Shown one piece after another: positions 43,440-48,483 of a stretch of 48,483 bases of DNA. Origin of the DNA: Okeania sp. SIO2C9 (lineage in GTDB: Bacteria > Cyanobacteriota > Cyanobacteriia > Cyanobacteriales > Microcoleaceae). The stretch spans positions 264,068 through 312,550 of the forward strand of contig NZ_JAAHGO010000012.1 of the NCBI RefSeq assembly GCF_010672455.1. Direction: 5' to 3'. The first letter of the stretch is position 1, and every line of letters begins with the position of its first letter. The position numbers and the translations under genes are program-made. The notes under the pieces were generated by a model. That model had not been told where the DNA came from. It ran no database searches and worked only from the letters and a program-made list of their open reading frames with translations.

Positions 43440-45347
43440 ATGCATCTGAGCGAAATTTCTCATCCTAACCAGTTGCACGGTCTTTCAATTCATCAATTAG
43501 AAGAAATTGCTAGACAAATAAGAGAAAAACATCTAGAAACCGTTGCTACAAGTGGAGGACATCTAGGTCCTGGATTAGGAGTAGTAGAACTGACCCTGGG
43601 TCTCTACCAAACTCTCGATCTTGATCGGGACAAAGTCCTATGGGATGTCGGCCACCAAGCTTATCCACACAAAATTATCACAGGCCGATATCACAATTTC
43701 CATACCTTGCGGCAAAAAGATGGGGTGGCAGGTTATCTAAAACGTTGTGAAAGCAAATTCGACCATTTCGGTGCAGGTCATGCTTCTACAAGTATCTCTG
43801 CTGCTTTAGGAATGGCCTTGGCTAGAGATATGAAAGGAGATAATTTTAAGGTAGCAGCAATTATCGGTGATGGTGCTCTAACTGGTGGTATGGCCTTAGA
43901 AGCCATTAACCATGCAGGTCACTTACCTAAAACTAATATGCTGGTAGTGCTAAATGATAATGAGATGTCCATCTCTCCTAATGTGGGAGCTATTTCTCGC
44001 TATCTTAACAAAATGCGCCTCTCTCCACCAATCCAGTTTCTTAAAGATAACTTAGAAGAACAATTCAAACATATTCCCTTTGTAGGTGAAACCTTTACAC
44101 CAGAAATGGAAAGGCTCAAAGAAGGGATGAAGCGTTTGGCAGTATCAAAAGTGGGAGCAGTTATTGAAGAATTGGGCTTCACTTATATTGGTCCTGTTGA
44201 TGGACATAACTTAGAAGAACTAATTACAACTTTCAAGCAAGCTCACGAAATTCCTGGGCCTGTATTAGTTCATGTTTCTACAACTAAGGGTAAAGGATAT
44301 GCGGTGGCAGAAGAAGATCAAGTCGGTTATCATGCTCAAAATCCCTTTAATCTAGCTACTGGCAAAGCTTTACCAGCAAACAAGCCAAAACCTCCCAAAT
44401 ACTCTAAAGTTTTTGCCCATACCTTGGTGAAACTTGCCGAAAATAATCCTAAAATTATCGGTATTACTGCTGCCATGGGAACTGGTACCTGTCTGGATAA
44501 ACTTCATGCTAAGTTGCCAAAACAATATATAGATGTTGGTATTGCCGAACAACACGCTGTGACTCTAGCTGCGGGATTAGCTTGTGAAGGGATGCGGCCT
44601 GTGGCAGGTATTTACTCGACTTTCTTGCAACGAGCTTATGACCAAATTATCCATGATGTTTGTATTCAAAAGTTACCTGTTTTCTTCTGTTTAGACCGCG
44701 CTGGAATTGTGGGAGCTGATGGCCCTACTCACCAGGGAATGTATGATATTGCCTATTTACGTTGTATCCCTAATATGGTAATCATGGCGCCTAAAGATGA
44801 GGGAGAGTTACAACGGATGGTGGTGACAGGGATTGACTATACAGATGGTCCTATTGCCATGCGGTATCCTCGTGGTAATGGTTATGGTGTGCCATTAATG
44901 GAAGAGGGTTGGGAAGCTATTCCTATTGGAAAAGGTGAAATTCTGCGGAATGGTGATGATGTTTTGATATTGGGATATGGTTCGATGGTACATCCTGCCA
45001 TCCAAACTGCGGAAATTCTCAGCGAACATGGTATTGCAGCTACAGTGGTAAATGCTCGTTTTGTCAAGCCTTTGGATACCGAATTAATTTTACCTTTGGC
45101 ACAACGTATTGGACAAGTTGTGACTATGGAGGAAGGCTGTTTGATGGGTGGTTTTGGTTCAGCAGTTACGGAAGCATTGATGGATAATAATGTGCTTGCA
45201 CCTGTGTTACGTTTGGGTGTACCGGATAAGTTGGTAGATCATGCTAAACCTGATGAGTCGAAGGCTGATTTGGGTTTGACTCCCTCGCAGATGGCAGAAC
45301 GTATTTTGCAAAGTTTTAAGTCGAAGTTATCCACTGTTAACGTTTAA
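43440..45347 (+). CDS. dxs: 1-deoxy-D-xylulose-5-phosphate synthase
   Basis: 635 residues, full length. The first and rate-setting enzyme of the MEP pathway, making DXP from pyruvate and glyceraldehyde 3-phosphate with thiamine diphosphate. Motifs: [55 protein letters not shown], the ThDP-Mg motif [20 protein letters not shown], then [20 protein letters not shown] (with the catalytic Glu) and [20 protein letters not shown], ending in [20 protein letters not shown]. Nothing unusual. Supplies carotenoids, phytol and quinones. Confidence 0.98.
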   Translation: MHLSEISHPNQLHGLSIHQLEEIARQIREKHLETVATSGGHLGPGLGVVELTLGLYQTLDLDRDKVLWDVGHQAYPHKIITGRYHNFHTLRQKDGVAGYLKRCESKFDHFGAGHASTSISAALGMALARDMKGDNFKVAAIIGDGALTGGMALEAINHAGHLPKTNMLVVLNDNEMSISPNVGAISRYLNKMRLSPPIQFLKDNLEEQFKHIPFVGETFTPEMERLKEGMKRLAVSKVGAVIEELGFTYIGPVDGHNLEELITTFKQAHEIPGPVLVHVSTTKGKGYAVAEEDQVGYHAQNPFNLATGKALPANKPKPPKYSKVFAHTLVKLAENNPKIIGITAAMGTGTCLDKLHAKLPKQYIDVGIAEQHAVTLAAGLACEGMRPVAGIYSTFLQRAYDQIIHDVCIQKLPVFFCLDRAGIVGADGPTHQGMYDIAYLRCIPNMVIMAPKDEGELQRMVVTGIDYTDGPIAMRYPRGNGYGVPLMEEGWEAIPIGKGEILRNGDDVLILGYGSMVHPAIQTAEILSEHGIAATVVNARFVKPLDTELILPLAQRIGQVVTMEEGCLMGGFGSAVTEALMDNNVLAPVLRLGVPDKLVDHAKPDESKADLGLTPSQMAERILQSFKSKLSTVNV

Positions 45348-45434
45348 TATTTTTGTGGGAAATTCTTGAATAGTAGGGACGTTCCATGGAACGTTCCTAT
45401 ACTGCTCTAACCACATGAAAACCACTATAATCTT
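45348..45434. terminator. Palindrome after dxs, possible terminator
   Basis: TAGGGACGTTCCATGGAACG followed by TTCCTATACTG: an ~11-bp stem centred on CCATGG. A relative, TTGTAGGGATGTTCTATGG ... ATATCCCTACAA, lies at 47605-47636. The stem lies 27 nt after the dxs stop. Confidence 0.5.
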
Positions 45435-45925
45435 TCAATCATTAAGATTCTGAATTTGGCTAATTAACCAACTATATATTTGACTACGACCATTTGTCCG
45501 ACACCGACGCAACGCCTCTTCAAGTAAAATTGAGTTTTTCATGGAGCATTCGCTTGCTACCAATATCATCAGAAAAAGACGTTTTGGCAATTTCAATTAC
45601 TAGATCGGGAGGTGAATAAACATCTAGATCGACAATAGTTGTATCGGGGGGAATAATTTCTGCGTTTTCGCCAATGTAGAATGCCAGGTCTGGTTGTGCT
45701 TCACCTTCCCCAATTTTTCGCAAAGAACAGTTGGTGAGTCCTACTAAAGGGATATCTTTGATGCCACTGAATAAAGCTACGGCATATCCAATAGAGAAAT
45801 TATCATAGGAATGGTCGCACACCCTGGGGTTTCATTTCAATTCTTAGTTCCCCATTGTGATCATAGCATTTAGCTTCTTCTGGTTCTCGAATAGTTTGAA
45901 TGTACTCGTCCCAAGTAGCTGTTAC
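45435..45925 (-). pseudogene. Uma2-family endonuclease, broken
   Basis: On the minus strand, in successive frames: VTATWDEYIQTIREPEEAKC and HNGELRIEMKPQG (about 45925-45830), then YDNFSIGYAVALFSGIKDIP, EAQPDLAFYIGENAEIIPPD and YSPPDLVIEIAKTSFSDDIG (45822-45520), then LLEEALRRCRTNGRSQIYSW and LISQIQNLND (to 45435). Together they cover most of a Uma2 (DUF820, PD-(D/E)xK-like) protein, but with a frameshift near 45825 and an internal deletion plus frameshift near 45535, where the catalytic EYWIVD-type segment is missing. The 5' end meets the IS605-type element. Confidence 0.85.
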
Positions 45926-47490
45926 CTAAATAACGCGGGAGCATGAAAGCCATCGTCTTTTAAGCGATGGATGAAAGGCAACTCGTCGGATTTTAATCCG
46001 ATGTACTTTATTTGACCGAAAGGCCACGCTGAAGGTCCCCGTGTTTGAACTGGGGGGGATGAAAATCAGGGAGTCGTTTGGACTAGACAAATTTAGTTTT
46101 CCTCTGTTACTATGATTGACAATAAGTTTTCGGTCCGCCCGTTTCAAATGTACTCTTGTCAGCAAGTTTTAGTTGCTCAAAATTCTGAATTAATTGCTAT
46201 CTTAACATTCTTATGTGAACAGTCTCACAAGCTCACTAATATGGGAATATATTATGCCAGGCAACTATATTTTAAGTCTCAAAAAAGCATTGGCAAGTAT
46301 GACTTGGAAAAAGTCTACAAAAAGAACTATCATTACAAAGTTCTATATTCTCAAGCTGCACAACAAATATTGAGAACTGTAGCTGAATCATTTAGGTCTT
46401 ATTATGGTCTGATTATGGCCTATAATGAAGGTAAAATCTCAAACAGACCAAGGATTCCTAACTACAGAAAAAAAGGGGGAATGGCTACAGTTAGTTACCC
46501 CAAGCAAGCATTAAAACTTAAAGGTAATCAAATTAGAGTCCCACTAGGTAATACTTGTAAGCGCTGGTTTGGAGTAGATAGTTTTTTAATTCCAATGCCT
46601 AATAATCTAGCATTTTCTACTCTCAAAGAACTGAGAATATTACCGAGGAATAGATGTTTTTACTATGAATTTGTCTATGAAAAAGAAGTAATAGTTAAAC
46701 CTCAATTACATCAAGAAAATATCTTAGGAATAGACCATGGTGTAAATAATTGGTTGACCTGTGTATCTAATGTGGGTACGAGCTTAATTGTAGATGGTAA
46801 ACATCTCAAATCAATGAATCGTTGGTACAACAAACAGATATCAATTATCAAAGAAAATCAACCGACTGGATTTTGGTCAAATAAGCTAGCTGCCATTACT
46901 GAAATTCGTAACCGCCAAATACGATTTGGGTATAAATAAAGCAGCTAGAATCGTAATTAATCATTGCGCACAAAAATTCTATTGGTACAATTGTATTTGG
47001 TTGGAATAAAGGTCAGAAAAATCAAATAGAATTAGGAAAAAAAAGTAATTCAGAATTTGTACCAATTCCCACAGCTAGACTCAAAGAAAGAATAGCTCAA
47101 TTATGTGAAGAGTATGGGATTCTATTTATAGAAACAGAAGAAAGTTATACAAGTATGGCTTCATTTTTAGATGGTGATGATCTGCCTAATTATGGTGAGA
47201 AACCCAATGATTGGAAACCATCACCGAAAAGAATAAAGCGTGGTTTGTATAGAACAGGTAATAATTGCTTGATTAATGCAGACTGTAATGGAGCTGCAAA
47301 TATCATCACAAAAGTAAGCAGAAAGCTAAGTTTAGACTTAAGCCAACTGTGTAGGGGCACTTTGACTTGTCCCCAAAGAGTGTATCTTTGGTCAGCTAAG
47401 AAGAAACGGAGCAACACGGGTTTACCGGTGTTGCGTAGTATCTGCGCTTGTTTCCCCGTGACTTCAGTCCGGGGAGTAGTCAAACACTTA
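45926..47490. mobile_element. IS200/IS605-type (TnpB-only) element, decayed
   Basis: Hairpin-rich left part 45926-46100 (CCATCGTCTTTTAAGCGATGG; CGTCGGATTTTAATCCGATG) precedes tnpB. The right part has CCCCGTGACTTCAGTCCGGGG (47454-47475) followed by AGTAGTC, resembling the right-end hairpin of IS605-type elements, where the guide (omega) RNA of TnpB is made. No TnpA is present. Boundaries are approximate. Confidence 0.65.
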
Positions 47491-47517
47491 TCTATCGGTA
47501 ATTTGGTTTGGAGGTAA
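46112..47517 (+). pseudogene. tnpB: TnpB (RNA-guided nuclease family), frameshifted
   Basis: The first part (46112-46939) has the RuvC-I motif ENILGIDHGVNNWLTCVSN. Out of frame thereafter: KAARIVINHCAQK, IGTIVFGWNKGQKNQIELGK and PIPTARLKERIAQLCEEYGI (about 46935-47130), then RuvC-II with Glu in LFIETEESYTSMASFLDGDD, and RuvC-III INADCNGAANII. There are frameshifts near 46925 and 46965. The zinc-ribbon CxxC pair is not seen between the RuvC-II and RuvC-III motifs (FLDGDDLPNYGEKPNDWKPS), as in a known Cys-poor subgroup. It lacks a working frame, though all the catalytic residues remain. Confidence 0.88.
47454..47484 (+). ncRNA. Candidate right-end / omega-RNA hairpin of the TnpB element
   Basis: CCCCGTGACTTCAGTCCGGGG hairpin and AGTAGTCAAA directly after tnpB. 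The place and shape agree with right ends of IS605-type elements; the RNA itself is inferred. Confidence 0.45.
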
Positions 47518-47604
47518 TCTATGAATAACCTCAGTTTCTGAGTATGTTAATTATAACTGTTCTTCAAAGAACCAATATATAAATAGATTTTTCCAATAAA
47601 AAAT

Positions 47605-47636
47605 TGTAGGGATGTTCTATGGCATATCCCTACAAT
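47605..47636. terminator. Hairpin between convergent tnpB and PEP-CTERM gene
   Basis: TTGTAGGGATGTTCTATGG then CATATCCCTACAA: a ~12-bp stem. Similar to the palindrome after dxs; may end transcripts from either side. Confidence 0.45.
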
Positions 47637-47674
47637 GGTTGCTCGAAAAGACTGACTATAATTTCTGAAAAATT

Positions 47675-48355
47675 CTATTTACGCTTTAACATTGAACTTG
47701 CACCAACAGCTCCAAATGCTAATAAACCTAAAACTGAAACTGGTTCTGGAGTTGAAGCTTGCTCGTAAACAACGTTGTCAAACCTAAGTCTGTCAACGAA
47801 ACCTTCAACTATCGGACCTTCTAATAACATCTCAGAGAAACTCATGTCTGAAACAAAACCGAAAAATCCGAGTGGGGTATCGGGAATATCAATTGTATCA
47901 GAACCAATTACAAACTGAGTTGTGAAATTGCCCTCAGATACACTTTGAAAGTCAGCACCAAAGGCAGTAATTGGAGAATCAAAATTTAATTCCACCCTTG
48001 AGAATGAAGAAGGAAAAGCAACTACATCAACATTAGGCGTTCCATCTATTACAGTGAATGAAGTATTGATGAAGTTTGCAGTAGGAATTTGAAACAAATC
48101 ATTAATAAGAGTAAAATCCCCTACATCCAAGCTGCTGCCATTGAAGGATGTATCTTCAGTAAAGTCGTTGAAGTCTTCTTCGCTGAAGGAACCAACTGCT
48201 GCTTCCCAGGCAGCGCGGTCTGTAAAAGTAGTAAAGTTTGCAGCTTCAGCAATGCCAGCAGATAAAGTGCTCAAAACAACAGCAGTAGCTAAACTTTTTA
48301 CGGTCTACGACCGTAAAAAGTTGATTGCATTTTTTTTGTTTACTTGACTAACCAT
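47675..48355 (-). CDS. PEP-CTERM protein with amber-interrupted signal peptide
   Basis: The mature region (199 residues from 48274) is a secreted protein beginning AEAANFTTFTDRAAWEAAVG, with a Phe/Asp-rich body like surface PEP-CTERM proteins of unknown function (SRVELNFDSPITAFGADFQS), and ends with the sorting signal ASTPEPVSVLGLLAFGAVGA plus SSMLKRK. The natural start is ATG 48355, with GGAGAG ten bases upstream, giving MVSQVNKKNAINFLRS*TVK SLATAVVLSTLSAGIAEA. Codon 17 is TAG. It is produced by a palindrome at 48292-48322. The only start after it is TTG at 48274, which would leave a useless half of the signal peptide. Either a pseudogene, a readthrough case, or a sequencing artefact. Confidence 0.8.
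48292..48322. repeat. Perfect 14-bp palindrome with 3-nt loop in a signal-peptide coding region
   Basis: AACTTTTTACGGTC, TAC, GACCGTAAAAAGTT. Removing 24 nt would restore NAIKSLATAVV, a normal signal peptide, so the arm looks like an inserted inverted duplicate. Confidence 0.85.
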
Positions 48356-48483
48356 AATAATTACTCTCCATGCAGATGTTGACTTTATTTACAGTAAGTT
48401 AAGTTTCTTTAATTAACTTAACTATGAATATACTGACATAAGCATTTTGTGAGACGCAAGTAGTTATTAATAGTCAATCCACT

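Overview
The window looks like a piece of chromosome from a low-GC filamentous cyanobacterium, probably a marine Oscillatoriales-type genome of the Trichodesmium/Okeania/Lyngbya sort. This is inferred from scattered GCGATCGC (HIP1) octamers, cyanobacterial families (GUN4, HpsJ, GMC and PEP-CTERM proteins, AroH-type chorismate mutase, Uma2), long AT-rich spacers, and abundant small palindromic or MITE-like repeats and decayed genes. No rRNA, CRISPR or prophage genes were seen. Two tRNAs lie on the minus strand, Ala(GGC) and Val(GAC).

Layout. 1-2.9 kb: a tandem 374-bp repeat array that includes copies of the 3' end of an ABC solute-binding lipoprotein gene. 4-8 kb: a zinc-ribbon membrane protein, a vWA protein and a secreted hypothetical protein. 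8.4-9.4 kb: the tRNAs. 10.4-16.9 kb: an arsenic cluster with ACR3 efflux pump, ArsH, a CX5R phosphatase in the place where arsC would be expected, GAPDH and ArsJ, interrupted by a frameshifted VapBC-like pair. 17-20.7 kb: fragments of CoaBC, a DNA methyltransferase and an unknown gene around an intact sarcosine-oxidase-like flavoenzyme. 21-29.9 kb: an Asp/Asn beta-hydroxylase, a GMC oxidoreductase, a metallo-PEP-CTERM protein, a decayed ISAs1-type element, an EamA transporter, SppA, AroH and a secreted protein. 30.5-32.4 kb: the two membrane subunits of a TRAP transporter with no binding protein nearby.

The most interesting segment is 32.7-37.1 kb. A 63-residue peptide ends in three perfect NFDADGGDR units plus HH, and looks like a RiPP-style precursor (leader plus repeated core). 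It is followed by a JmjC/cupin 2-oxoglutarate oxygenase with a C-terminal winged-helix-like domain, and by a sucrase/ferredoxin-like Fe-S protein. The C-terminal domain of the oxygenase has been tandemly copied four more times (about 299-bp units). The junctions contain the start of the downstream ferredoxin-like gene, so the two genes were once directly adjacent. Three copies are broken, one of them by a small MITE-like insertion. The last copy is an intact stand-alone 90-residue ORF translationally coupled to the ferredoxin-like gene. I infer, but cannot show, a peptide hydroxylation system.

37-48 kb: a GNAT enzyme, GUN4, a response regulator with an RfaE2-like nucleotidyltransferase, HpsJ, a family 2 glycosyltransferase, Dxs, a broken Uma2 gene beside a broken IS200/IS605 TnpB, and a PEP-CTERM protein whose signal peptide is interrupted by a palindrome that creates an in-frame amber codon.
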